DNA of 64,000 bases from Actinokineospora xionganensis (GTDB taxonomy: Bacteria; Actinomycetota; Actinomycetes; Mycobacteriales; Pseudonocardiaceae). The stretch spans positions 101,804 to 165,803 of the forward strand of contig NZ_JABVED010000014.1 of NCBI RefSeq assembly GCF_014323725.1. The letters are read 5' to 3'. Below are positions 8,014-15,556 of the stretch, in pieces (position 1 is the first letter of the stretch; every line of letters starts with the position of its first letter). Below the pieces are notes generated by a model, which searched no databases, was not told where the DNA came from, and worked only from the letters and a program-made list of their open reading frames with translations. Both the position numbers and the translations under genes were made by a program.

Positions 8014-8655
8014 ATGAAAGCCCCAGGCGCGGCCGAATTCGTCCCCGACCAAGCGGACCTCGACACCCTGCGCTCCGCCATCCAAGGGTGTCGGGGCTGC
8101 GACCTCTACCGGGACGCCACCCAGGCGGTGTTCGGCGACGGTCCCAGCCGCGCGACGGTGCTGCTCATCGGGGAGCAGCCGGGTGACAAGGAGGACCTCC
8201 AGGGGGCGCCCTTCGTCGGTCCGGCGGGCAAGCTGCTCGACCGGGCGCTTGAGGAGGCGGGGTTCGATCGGTCGATGGTCTACCTGACCAACGCCGTCAA
8301 GCACTTCAAGTTCGAGGAGCGCGGCAAGCAGCGGATCCACAAGAAGCCCGGTCGCACGGAGGTCGTGGCTTGCAGGCCGTGGCTGCTGGCGGAGGTGGCC
8401 CGGGTGCAGCCGCGGCTCATCGTCTGTCTCGGCGCCACGGCGGCGCAGTCGGTGTTGGGGACCGCGTTCCGGCTGACCAAGCAGCGGGGTGTGCTGGTCG
8501 ACCCGGGTGAGGGGGACTTCGCCGGGCACCGCGTGCTGGCGACGATCCATCCGTCGGCGGTCCTGCGCTCACGCGACCGGGATGCCGACTACGCAGGCCT
8601 GGTCGACGACCTCCGCGCCGCGGTGAGCCTCGCGGGAAAGGTCAGCGCGCGCTGA
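8014..8655 (+). CDS. udgX: UdgX-type uracil-DNA glycosylase (DNA-crosslinking family)
   Basis: A 213-residue iron-sulphur uracil-DNA glycosylase of the UdgX group, which excises uracil and then stays covalently attached to the DNA through a histidine. Motif A is GEQPGDKED, motif B is HPSAVLR, and the UdgX-specific R-loop reads KQRIHKKPGR with the histidine at residue 109, the same number as in the characterised mycobacterial enzyme. Cluster cysteines are visible in GCRGCDLY (two), ACRPW and VCLGA. It is last in the stress operon and is followed at once by a UUCG-looped hairpin. Confidence 0.9.
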   Translation: MKAPGAAEFVPDQADLDTLRSAIQGCRGCDLYRDATQAVFGDGPSRATVLLIGEQPGDKEDLQGAPFVGPAGKLLDRALEEAGFDRSMVYLTNAVKHFKFEERGKQRIHKKPGRTEVVACRPWLLAEVARVQPRLIVCLGATAAQSVLGTAFRLTKQRGVLVDPGEGDFAGHRVLATIHPSAVLRSRDRDADYAGLVDDLRAAVSLAGKVSAR

Positions 8656-8675
8656 CCTGCCCGTTCGCGGGCGGG
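8656..8675 (+). terminator. Hairpin terminator after udgX
   Basis: The stem GCCCG-TTCG-CGGGC extends to eight pairs including one G.T, starting at the base after the stop codon. It has a stable UUCG loop but only a weak T content after it. Confidence 0.5.
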
Positions 8676-9537
8676 TGATGCGCCGGGTGAGCAGGTCGTT
8701 GGGACCCACCGACGGCACTGTGACGGCCGCCCGCAGGTCGTCGGCGGCGGCGGGGCCCACCCCGACGGCGCCAGTCCACCCCGACGGGGGCGATCCCACC
8801 CCAGTTGGGGCGGCGCGCTGTTGCCCTGGTTGGCGCTCTGTCTCGTGCGCGCGCCCGGGGCGATGGCGGTCATGCATCCGCTGCGCCTGCCGCCCGACGG
8901 CGTGGTGATCCTGACCCTGCCGGCGCCGCGGCTGAAGACCGGTGTCGCGTAGCCAACCGCGCCCATGGGCGGCGGACCACACACACAGCACCAGCCGCTT
9001 GGTCTCGCCCCGACGGCGGTGGGCGCCGGAGAGGTGGAGTCGGCAGCCGATCGCGCGGGGGTCGACGACATGCTGTCGGTTAGTTCGGCCGTCTTCCGCG
9101 GTCCCCGGTGACCGGCGTCGGGTTGGGCGTGGGTTCGGGGACACGGGTTGTGACGATGGTTTTGCTCCGCTGCGTACATCCGCGTCGCACTTTTGGCCAG
9201 GCGCGGTTCCAACTATCGGGTTAACAAGTTCACTCATCGGTGCCCATTGCTGATGACTGTTCACCTGGGACGGTGGCCCGACCAGCGCGAATTTCCGGTC
9301 CAGCCCCAGCCATGCGGTGTCCGGAATGGACGGCCGTAATTTCGTGCGACTCTTTCGGGAAGATCGTCACCGCCTGGGTAATCGTGCGCCCCTTGCTTGC
9401 CCGATCGAATGATCGGGGCACACGGGTCGGGTGACAAGTGCGTGTGGCGGCGGCGCGGCGCGGGGTGGAGTGGGCAAAGTGGCCGTGGTGGCAGCCCCGC
9501 CACCCGTGAATCGTTCCCGACAGAAATCAGGTTTCCC
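8676..9537. other. 862-bp stretch without a convincing gene
   Basis: Open frames occur on both strands but are compositionally poor (Pro/Arg/Ser-rich), lack ribosome binding sites and match no family I know. The first part has two CACCCCGACGG copies (about 8757 and 8773) and CCCCA-GT-TGGGG at 8799-8810. The part after about 9170 is less GC-rich and holds CCCGATC-GAAT-GATCGGG at 9400-9417; it is presumably the promoter and leader of the secreted-protein gene. A decayed gene cannot be excluded. Confidence 0.5.
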
Positions 9538-9918
9538 TTGTTCAAGAGGACTTTCGCCGCCGCGGTCGTTACCGGCGCGGCACTGATCACCGGATTCGCA
9601 ACCGCCGGGACCGCCACGGCGGACCCCCAGAACGTCGCCACCGAGCCCGGCCACGGCCACTCGATGACCATCCTGGGCAACCTCTGCGTCGCCCCGTGGC
9701 AGTGGAACGGCCCGATCGAGGCCCTGACCGCCGGCCACACCGCCGGTTACGTCGCCTGCAACGGCAACACCGTGGGCACCGACGGCGGCGGCCACCACCT
9801 GAGCATCCTCGACAACGCCTGCGTCGCGCCGTGGCAGTGGAACGGCCCGATCGAGGCCCTGACCGTCGGCCACACCGCCGACTACGTCGCCTGCAACGAC
9901 AACGTGGTCAACGGCTGA
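9538..9918 (+). CDS. Small secreted protein with two Cys-containing repeats
   Basis: A 126-residue exported protein. Starting at TTG (9538, with AGG about 9 bases upstream) it has a signal peptide FKRTFAAAVVTGAALITG ending ATATA before DPQNVA. The mature part is two near-identical repeats of about 44 residues: a His/Gly-rich linker (GHGHS or GGGHH), then ILxNxCVAPWQWNGP, IEALTxGHTAxYVACNxN. Each repeat has two cysteines about 30 residues apart, fitting one disulphide per repeat. The size and twin-cysteine layout recall chaplins, but the sequence is not a chaplin domain and I do not recognise the family. A cell-wall or surface role is conceivable. A strong terminator follows. Confidence 0.72.
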   Translation: MFKRTFAAAVVTGAALITGFATAGTATADPQNVATEPGHGHSMTILGNLCVAPWQWNGPIEALTAGHTAGYVACNGNTVGTDGGGHHLSILDNACVAPWQWNGPIEALTVGHTADYVACNDNVVNG

Positions 9919-9935
9919 CGTTCGCCGTAACCACG

Positions 9936-9963
9936 AGGGGCGTGATCTTCGGATCACGCCCCT
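9936..9963 (+). terminator. Strong intrinsic terminator
   Basis: Perfect 12-bp stem (9936-9947 with 9952-9963), TTCG loop, then TT. It lies 18 bp after the stop of the secreted-repeat gene. Confidence 0.85.
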
Positions 9964-10093
9964 TTGCCGTGTGTTGGACTCAGGGTCGGCCTCAGGGTCG
10001 ACTCCTACCGCAGGTGGATGGCGGCCGACGACGCCAGGACGACGCGGGAGGACAGCACGGGCGGCCACAGTGGTGTTGGGGAGAGGAGAACTC

Positions 10094-10249
10094 ATGACCA
10101 TCACCACGATGCGGCATTCGGAGCCGGTCACCATTCGCACGGCTGTCAGGTTCGCGGGGAACTTGCTCTACGCGCTGGTCGCCGTTGTGCTGTTCGGCCG
10201 GTCCGACTCCGACGAGAGCAAGTCCCGGTCGCGGACGGATGACCGTTAG
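10094..10249 (+). CDS. Small single-pass membrane protein
   Basis: A 51-residue product with an excellent ribosome binding site (GAGAGGAGAA just before the ATG at 10094). Residues 1-17 are polar, about 18-35 (VRFAGNLLYALVAVVLFG) form one membrane segment, and the tail is highly charged and Ser-rich (RSDSDESKSRSRTDDR). I do not recognise a family. It stands alone between the terminator at 9936-9963 and the convergent TetR gene. Confidence 0.55.
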   Translation: MTITTMRHSEPVTIRTAVRFAGNLLYALVAVVLFGRSDSDESKSRSRTDDR

Positions 10250-10338
10250 AGAACTGCCTGCGGGCTTTGCGTTTGGCTGGCCCCATGCGTTATCGGGGTT
10301 GGTGAACGGTGGGCGGTCACTCAGCAGTGGGTTCTCAC

Positions 10339-10932
10339 CTATGTCAAGCGCACCAAGGGGGTTATGTGGGTGCGGGCGAAGGTGCGGGCGGCGTCGACGT
10401 CATCTACCGGGATGACTCCGTCCGGGGTAAGCACCAGTGAGAGGGCGAGTCGGGCGAGGATTTCGGCTACCGGTTCCGGCTCATACGGCTGCAGCTTTCC
10501 CTCCGCCTGCAGCCGTCGGGTGATGGCCGCCAGGTAGTCGCGGCCCAGGGCCAGGAATGGGCCCGCCTCGGTGGTCAACAGCGGCAGCGTGAACTCCGGC
10601 TCGGTGACCAGCAGCCGGGTCAGCAGCTGGTTTCGTCGCACACCCTGGGTGAAGGCGACGAACCCCTCCACGACTTGCTCCTCCGCCGACGCGTCCTGGT
10701 CTATTCGGGCGTCGACGTCGGCGATGAAGCGGTGGGCTTCTCTGATGGCCACGGCGCGGACTATGTCGCTTTTCTGGGCGAATCTGCGGTACAGGGTTGC
10801 CGGGCTCAGCTTTGAGCGTTTGGCGACTTCGCCCATGCTGGTGCGGCGGATGCCGAACTCAAGGAACGCCGATAAGGCGCCGTCGAGGATCTCTGGTTGG
10901 GTGGGGTCTTCGCGTTCGTCGAGGGTGATCAC
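10339..10932 (-). CDS. TetR family regulator of the MpaB-type oxygenase operon
   Basis: A 197-residue TetR protein. The helix-turn-helix is RRTSMGEVAKRSKLSPATLYRRF, near residues 29-51. The start is GTG at 10932, overlapping the oxygenase stop by GTGA, so it is the second gene of that operon. A longer open frame continues upstream to 11751 but is only a shadow of the oxygenase gene. A 10-bp inverted repeat in the oxygenase promoter (11830-11858) is the likely operator, giving autoregulation. The inducer is unknown. Confidence 0.87.
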   Translation of the reverse strand: MITLDEREDPTQPEILDGALSAFLEFGIRRTSMGEVAKRSKLSPATLYRRFAQKSDIVRAVAIREAHRFIADVDARIDQDASAEEQVVEGFVAFTQGVRRNQLLTRLLVTEPEFTLPLLTTEAGPFLALGRDYLAAITRRLQAEGKLQPYEPEPVAEILARLALSLVLTPDGVIPVDDVDAARTFARTHITPLVRLT

Positions 10933-11819
10933 AGGATTCCCGCCGTTCGCTTGGCCTCGTAGGCGATCTTGTAGAGCCGGAGGCGGGCGGGGGCCCGGTT
11001 TCCGGCCAGGCCGATCAGCTTTCCCAGGCGACGGAAGCGTTTCTCGTCGCCTGGGGACCACCGCAAACCGGTGATCTCGCGCATCCTCGGTGGCAGCAGC
11101 CCGGCCGTGGCCAAGCGCAGGACCTCGCGGTTGAGGGGTTTGGCCATGGTCCAGGCGACACCGGGGACGAACCACACCGGGGGTTTCGGCACGTCCCACA
11201 GCCGCAGTGACGCCAGGACGTCGCGTACCGAGTCGTTGTCTTCCAAGCGGTTCTCGACCATGTCGGCGAAATAGTCGTGGAAGCCGTCGATGGTGTCGGG
11301 CATGTGGTGGTCGCGCAGGCCCAGGATGCGGCCCAGTTGCCGCCACTCCGCGTACATCCGGTCCTGGTCCGCCGCGCTGATCTCCTCGCCGAGCATGTCC
11401 TTGTACCGCAGCATGGTCTCGAAGAGCGTGGCGTGCACCCACCAGTACGCCTCGGGGTTCAACGCGTGATATCGCTCGCCGCGGTGGTCGACGCCCTTGA
11501 TCGACTTGTGCAGTTCCCGCAGCCGGGCGGCTTCGTCGAGGGCCCGGTCGCCTGCGAAGATGAGGGAGAACAGCGACTGCAGGGTGTCGTCGAGCCGCTT
11601 CCATGGGTCCTCGCGGAAGTTCGAGTGCTCCTTCACCCCCGCGCCGACAACCGGGTGGGCGACCTGCAGCAGCAGAGCCGCCCCACCGGCGAGGATGGCG
11701 CGCCGGTCGCCACCGACGCGCCAGGCCACCGAGTCCGGCCCGAGTGGGCACGGTTGGGTCTCCGGGTCCCCCACGAAGTCGTCAGCTGAAGTGTCGCGGG
11801 ACCGATCGACCGGGTTCAT
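10929..11819 (-). CDS. MpaB-family (DUF2236) oxygenase
   Basis: A 296-residue protein of the oxygenase-MpaB/DUF2236 family, related to the catalytic domain of rubber-cleaving Lcp and to fungal MpaB. Visible marks are the N-terminal VGGDRRAILAGGAALLLQVAHPVVGAGV segment (the His after QVA is the probable haem ligand), WWVHATLFETML, and DHHMPDTIDGFHDYFADM. I start at the ATG at 11819 because GGAGGT lies just upstream; an upstream ATG at 11858 falls inside the operator palindrome. It overlaps its TetR regulator by 4 bp. The substrate is unknown; lipids or hydrophobic carbonyl compounds are typical suggestions. Confidence 0.85.
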   Translation of the reverse strand: MNPVDRSRDTSADDFVGDPETQPCPLGPDSVAWRVGGDRRAILAGGAALLLQVAHPVVGAGVKEHSNFREDPWKRLDDTLQSLFSLIFAGDRALDEAARLRELHKSIKGVDHRGERYHALNPEAYWWVHATLFETMLRYKDMLGEEISAADQDRMYAEWRQLGRILGLRDHHMPDTIDGFHDYFADMVENRLEDNDSVRDVLASLRLWDVPKPPVWFVPGVAWTMAKPLNREVLRLATAGLLPPRMREITGLRWSPGDEKRFRRLGKLIGLAGNRAPARLRLYKIAYEAKRTAGIL

Positions 11820-11829
11820 CCGCACCTCC

Positions 11830-11858
11830 GTGAGAGAGTGACACCCAAACTCTCTCAC
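11830..11858. promoter_or_regulatory. Probable TetR operator, GTGAGAGAGT-N9-ACTCTCTCAC
   Basis: A perfect 10-bp inverted repeat with a 9-bp spacer sits 10 bp upstream of the oxygenase start, in an operon whose second gene is a TetR repressor. Its 29-bp span suits a TetR dimer. Binding is inferred. Confidence 0.65.
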
Positions 11859-11881
11859 GCTGTCTGGCAGGCGACCACTCG

Positions 11882-12715
11882 TCAGGCGACGCCGTCGATG
11901 ACCGGGATCAGCTGCTCCTCCTCGTAGTCGAGGTGGCGTTCAAGCTCCTCGGTGAGCCGCTCGACCTCGGCGAGCACCACCTGGGTGTCCGCGCCGACGG
12001 TGGAGATGACCGACTGGAGGTCGGCGAGGAGGGCCGTGATCTTCACGTGCTCAGCCCGCAGCCGGTCCAGGGTCGGGGCGAGCTCGGGGTGGCCCGCCTC
12101 CAGCGCCGAGAACATCCCCTGATCCTCGTGGGTGTGATGGATGTGCAGCCCATGGCACATCGTCAGGCAGTTCACCCGCAGCTGCGCGCCCAGCCGCGGT
12201 CCGGACTCGGCGATCTCGCCGCGGATCAGTGCGAGTTCCCGACGGAACGCGCCGTGGATGGCCTTGAGGGCCTCGCCGAACGTCGCGCCGTTCGGCGGCC
12301 CGCCGGAGACCTGCTCCAAGGCCACCACGGGAATGATCCGGTCCGTCATGGCTTCGTACTCGGCCCACTCGGGGTCGCCCTCGGCCGCGCGGGCGTAGGC
12401 CTCGTCGCGTTCGGCGCCGGTCAGGACGGTCGCCCTGGCCTCGTAGGTGAACACACCGTCCTCGACCTGGACCAGCGGATCCGCCACCAGGTTGGTGTAC
12501 CAGTGCGGGGGTTTCGACGAACCACTCGCGGAGGCGATGACGAGCACACGGTCACCTCCGTCGGGCAGGTAGCTGACCGGGGTCGTGTGCCGGACGCCGG
12601 AGCGGGCGCCCGTGGTGGTGAGCAGGAGCAGGCGGGAACCTTCGAACTGGCCGCCGACCTGGCCTGCATTGGCGCGGAACTCGTCGATGATCCGCTGGTT
12701 GAACGGGTTGGGCAT
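11882..12715 (-). CDS. Deazaflavin-dependent nitroreductase fused to hemerythrin-like domain
   Basis: A 277-residue two-domain protein. Residues 1 to about 140 are a Ddn-type F420-dependent nitroreductase/quinone reductase (NPFNQRIIDEFRANAG, LLLLTTTGARSG-x-RHTTPV, PHWYTNLVADP). Residues about 145-277 are a hemerythrin-like HHE domain with iron ligands visible in HIHHTHEDQGMF and HLDYEEEQLIP. The two together suggest redox chemistry coupled to a di-iron oxygen/NO-sensing or -binding site; that is inference. The ATG at 12715 follows GGAG by about 11 bases, and that GGAG lies in one arm of an inverted repeat (12721-12730 with 12786-12795) that could hide it. Confidence 0.85.
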   Translation of the reverse strand: MPNPFNQRIIDEFRANAGQVGGQFEGSRLLLLTTTGARSGVRHTTPVSYLPDGGDRVLVIASASGSSKPPHWYTNLVADPLVQVEDGVFTYEARATVLTGAERDEAYARAAEGDPEWAEYEAMTDRIIPVVALEQVSGGPPNGATFGEALKAIHGAFRRELALIRGEIAESGPRLGAQLRVNCLTMCHGLHIHHTHEDQGMFSALEAGHPELAPTLDRLRAEHVKITALLADLQSVISTVGADTQVVLAEVERLTEELERHLDYEEEQLIPVIDGVA

Positions 12716-12720
12716 AGTGC

Positions 12721-12795
12721 GTTGTCTCCATGACTGTTGGTTTTCGGGCGCGGGGAAGCGCGGCTCACATCAGGTGGAAGTCGTGTGGAGACAAC
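12721..12795 (-). promoter_or_regulatory. Leader inverted repeat covering the Shine-Dalgarno
   Basis: GTTGTCTCCA at 12721-12730 is perfectly repeated in inverse as TGGAGACAAC at 12786-12795. In the leftward mRNA the proximal arm carries the GGAG used by the nitroreductase-hemerythrin gene, so pairing would mask it. It could equally be a pair of protein-binding half-sites. Confidence 0.4.
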
Positions 12796-12799
12796 AGCA

Positions 12800-12818
12800 G
12801 GCGGGCCTCTGGCCCGCC
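12800..12818. terminator. GC hairpin in the leader region
   Basis: GGCGGGCC-TCT-GGCCCGCC, a perfect 8-bp stem. It lies upstream of both divergent genes and lacks a clear T-run, so it may be an attenuator, an insulator or a leader hairpin and not a true terminator. Confidence 0.4.
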
Positions 12819-12932
12819 CGACGGTCAAGCGTTCGCCGGACCGCTTACTCGCTCGTGGCCCATGGCCGACCCGGCAGTCACGGCGACGATCTTACTGACG
12901 CAGCCGACCACGGCAAACCGATAAACGGGAAA

Positions 12933-12950
12933 TTCTGGTCTAGACCAGAA
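12933..12950. promoter_or_regulatory. DasR-type dre site
   Basis: The perfect palindrome TTCTGGTC-TA-GACCAGAA contains TGGTCTAGACCA, the core of the DasR-responsive element known from Streptomyces (ACTGGTCTAGACCACT). It lies 12 bp upstream of the -35 of the ROK/sugar-uptake promoter. This points to control by a GntR-family DasR homologue responding to amino-sugar phosphates. Confidence 0.75.
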
Positions 12951-12962
12951 GGGGCAGAACCC

Positions 12963-12992
12963 TTGACGCCGCCTATACCGCAGTTCTAGGTT
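12963..12992 (+). promoter_or_regulatory. Promoter of the ROK/sugar-uptake operon
   Basis: TTGACG at 12963-12968 and TAGGTT at 12987-12992 with 18 bases between (CTAGGT at 17 is also possible). It lies between the dre site upstream and the ROK operator downstream. Confidence 0.55.
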
Positions 12993-12997
12993 TCGCC

Positions 12998-13024
12998 ATT
13001 AGTTAGACAGTCTGCCTAACTAAT
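12998..13024. promoter_or_regulatory. ROK-type operator, ATTAGTTAG-N9-CTAACTAAT
   Basis: A perfect 9-bp inverted repeat with a 9-bp spacer just downstream of the -10 and 33 bp before the ROK start. TTAGTTAG/CTAACTAA arms are typical of actinobacterial ROK repressor sites. Autoregulation by the adjacent ROK protein is the simplest reading. Confidence 0.7.
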
Positions 13025-13057
13025 TGTTCGCCCACCGCCGAAGAACCGGGACCTGAC

Positions 13058-14212
13058 GTGGATCAACTGGCCGGCTCGTCACGCCTGCTCCGCGAGATCA
13101 ATGAGACCGCGGCGCTCGGCCTGCTGCTGGAGCACGGCCCGCTCACCCGTGGGCACCTGCGCGAGCTGACCGGGCTCGCCAAGCCCACCACCTCCGAGGT
13201 CATGCGCAGGCTCCAGGAGGCGGGCCTGGCCAAGGTTGTCGGGCAGACCACCGGTGGACCCGGCCGCAACGCCGACGTCTACGCGGTCAACCCGGACGCG
13301 GCCTACGCCGCCGCGGTCACCCTCAGCACGCCGACGAACACCCTGGTCACGGCGGTCTGCGATCTCACCGGCCAGGTCCGGGTGCGTGAGGAGGCCGCGG
13401 TCGACTTCGAGGTCACCGACCCGGTCGACGCCGTGGCGGGCGCCATCCGCGCGGCCTGCAAGCAGGCCCGGGTCCCGCTGCGCAAGCTCGACCACGTCCA
13501 ACTCGGGGTGCCCGGCTCCTACGACGAGCGCGCCGACGTGATCCGCTACGTCGACGTGCCGGGGTGGTCGCGTCCGGGGCTCATCGGCGAGATCCGCTCG
13601 CGGCTGCGGACCGAGGTGAGCGTCGACAACGACGTCAACCTCGCCGCGGTCGCCGAACGCAGCCGGGGCATCGCGGCCGGGTCCGACGGGTTCGCCCTGC
13701 TGTGGCTCGGCGACGGGCTCGGTCTGGCCATCGACCTGGGCGGCAAACTGCTGCGCGGCGCCCGGGGCGGGGCGGGCGAGATCGGGTACATCCCGGTCGG
13801 GATGCCGGGCCAGCTCCAAGGCGTGCAGGACTTCCAGGACCTCGTCGGCGGCCCGGCGATCCGTGAACTGGCGCTGCGCCACGGAATCACCGCCGACACC
13901 GGCCACGCCGCCGTGGCCGCCGCCTGCATTCGCCCCGACGACTCCCCGTTCCTCGACGAACTGGCGATCCGCGTCGCGGTCGGGCTCGCCGCGGTCGTCG
14001 CGGTGCTCGACCCGCCCCTGGTGGTGCTCAGCGGCGAGGTCGGGCAGGCGGGCGGCGTCGCCCTGCAAGACGCCGTGAGCACCGCTCTGCGCACCGTCTC
14101 CGTACTCGAAACCACCGTGGCCGCCACCAGTCTCACCGACGACGTCGTCCTGTTGGGCGCGCTCGACGCCACCCTGTCCGCGGTTCGCGCCGCGCTGCTC
14201 GGCCGGAAGTAA
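13058..14212 (+). CDS. ROK family transcriptional regulator
   Basis: A 384-residue repressor with an N-terminal winged helix (TRGHLRELTGLAKPTTSEVMRRL, residues about 28-50) and a C-terminal sugar-kinase-like ROK domain (HVQLGVPGSYD, DNDVNLAAVAE, AGEIGYIPVG). The cysteine cluster CGxxGCxE found in many ROK kinases is absent after GEIGYIP, as in several pure regulators. GTG start at 13058. Being first in an operon with a sugar ABC transporter, GH4 and a kinase, and next to its own palindrome, it probably senses the imported sugar or its phosphate. Confidence 0.88.
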   Translation: MDQLAGSSRLLREINETAALGLLLEHGPLTRGHLRELTGLAKPTTSEVMRRLQEAGLAKVVGQTTGGPGRNADVYAVNPDAAYAAAVTLSTPTNTLVTAVCDLTGQVRVREEAAVDFEVTDPVDAVAGAIRAACKQARVPLRKLDHVQLGVPGSYDERADVIRYVDVPGWSRPGLIGEIRSRLRTEVSVDNDVNLAAVAERSRGIAAGSDGFALLWLGDGLGLAIDLGGKLLRGARGGAGEIGYIPVGMPGQLQGVQDFQDLVGGPAIRELALRHGITADTGHAAVAAACIRPDDSPFLDELAIRVAVGLAAVVAVLDPPLVVLSGEVGQAGGVALQDAVSTALRTVSVLETTVAATSLTDDVVLLGALDATLSAVRAALLGRK

Positions 14213-14239
14213 GTCCCACACCCCATCCCGGGAGATCGC

Positions 14240-15556
14240 ATGAAAACCCGCTCCCTGTTAGCCGCCGCTGCCGCATTGCTGATCACGACCGCCTGCACAC
14301 CGGGAGGGTCGACGGACACCGCCGTGGCTCCGGCCGGACAGGATGTCTCGGGCACCGTCGAGTTCTGGCACTTCTTCACCGGCCGCGAGGCCAAGTCGAT
14401 CGAGGACGCCGTCGCCGCGTTCAAGGCCACGCACCCCAAGATCGACGTGAAGATCACTTCCGGCCAGGACGACACCAAGATGCTGCAGGCGATCTCAGCG
14501 GGCAACGGCCCCGACGTCGGCCTGTCCTATTCCACCGACATCGTCGGCAAGTTCTGCTCCAGCGCGGCCTGGCGCGACCTGAAGCCCTATATCGAGCGGG
14601 ACAAAGTGGACCTGGGCCAGTTCCCGGACACGGTTCGCAGCTACACCGAGTACCGCGGCAAGCGCTGCGCCATGCCGTTCCTCGCAGACGTGTACGGCTT
14701 GTACTTCAACAAGAAGCTCCTCGCCGACGCGGGCTACACCGCTCCCCCGAAGTCGATGGCCGAGCTGTCCGACATGGCGAAGAAGCTCACCAAGCGCGCA
14801 CCGGACGGCACGATCGAGGTCGCGGGTTTCGTGCCCCTGCTGAACTTCTACGAGAACGTTCCCTCGCACATGGCGCCGGTGTGGAACGCGCAGTGGCTCA
14901 CCGGCGAGGAGAAGTCGGCCATCGGCGCCGACGCCCAGTGGCAGGAGATGCTCCGCTGGCACAAGGACCTGGTCGACTGGTTCGGCCACGACAACCTGGT
15001 GAAGTTCACCTCGGGCCTGGGTGACGAGTGGAGCGCCGACAACGCGTTCCACCAGTCGAAGGTGGCGATCGCGGTCGACGGCGAGTACCGGGTGGCGTTC
15101 CTGCGCGAGCAGGCCCCGACCATCGACTTCGGCACCGCGCCGCTCCCGGTCCCCGACGGCCAGCAGGACCGCTACGGCGCCGGGTATGTCACCGGCAACA
15201 TCGCGGGCATCTCCGCGAACGCCAAGAACCCGGAAGCGGCTTGGGAACTGGTCCGGTATCTGACCACGAACACGGACTCGATCGTCACGCTGTCGAACGC
15301 GATCAAGAACGTGCCGAGCACCCGCGACGCGCTCAAGTCGGACAAACTCGAGACGGACCCGCACTTCAAGACGTTCCTGGACATCTTCGCCCACCCCAAG
15401 ACGGCGACCACGCCGCCGAACGCGGCCGGGCCGAAGTACGTGGAGCTGACCCAGGAGTTCGTGGACGCCTACCTCGGCGGCAAGCACCCCGACCTCAAGA
15501 AGGGTCTGACCGACCTGGACACCCGGATCGACCAGGCGTTGGAACTCGGGCGCTGA
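14240..15556 (+). CDS. Sugar ABC transporter substrate-binding lipoprotein
   Basis: A 438-residue solute-binding protein of the MalE/UgpB type (family 1). The lipobox LITTAC places the lipid-anchored Cys at residue 19. The mature part shows GTVEFWHFFTGREAKSIEDAVAAF and a typical hinge region (MPFLADVYGLYFNKKLLADAGY). GGGAG precedes the ATG. It is followed with 1-bp overlap by two permeases, and no ATPase is present, so a shared MsiK-like ATPase elsewhere is expected. Context (dre site, GH4, BadF-type kinase) suggests GlcNAc, chitobiose or another amino-sugar or beta-glucoside as ligand. Confidence 0.88.
   Translation: MKTRSLLAAAAALLITTACTPGGSTDTAVAPAGQDVSGTVEFWHFFTGREAKSIEDAVAAFKATHPKIDVKITSGQDDTKMLQAISAGNGPDVGLSYSTDIVGKFCSSAAWRDLKPYIERDKVDLGQFPDTVRSYTEYRGKRCAMPFLADVYGLYFNKKLLADAGYTAPPKSMAELSDMAKKLTKRAPDGTIEVAGFVPLLNFYENVPSHMAPVWNAQWLTGEEKSAIGADAQWQEMLRWHKDLVDWFGHDNLVKFTSGLGDEWSADNAFHQSKVAIAVDGEYRVAFLREQAPTIDFGTAPLPVPDGQQDRYGAGYVTGNIAGISANAKNPEAAWELVRYLTTNTDSIVTLSNAIKNVPSTRDALKSDKLETDPHFKTFLDIFAHPKTATTPPNAAGPKYVELTQEFVDAYLGGKHPDLKKGLTDLDTRIDQALELGR

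Larger units (their letters stand above)
12716..13057. other. Divergent regulatory region between nitroreductase-hemerythrin gene and ROK operon
   Basis: No gene. From left to right it holds an SD-containing inverted repeat (12721-12795), a GC hairpin (12800-12818), a dre-type palindrome (12933-12950), a promoter (12963-12992) and a ROK operator (12998-13024). Confidence 0.75.

Noticed and set aside
8818..8952. Short plus-strand frame reading LLPWLALCLVRAPGAMAV and on to TLPAPRLKTGVA, possible remnant of a gene
   Set aside because: Too short, no start with a ribosome binding site, no family recognised.
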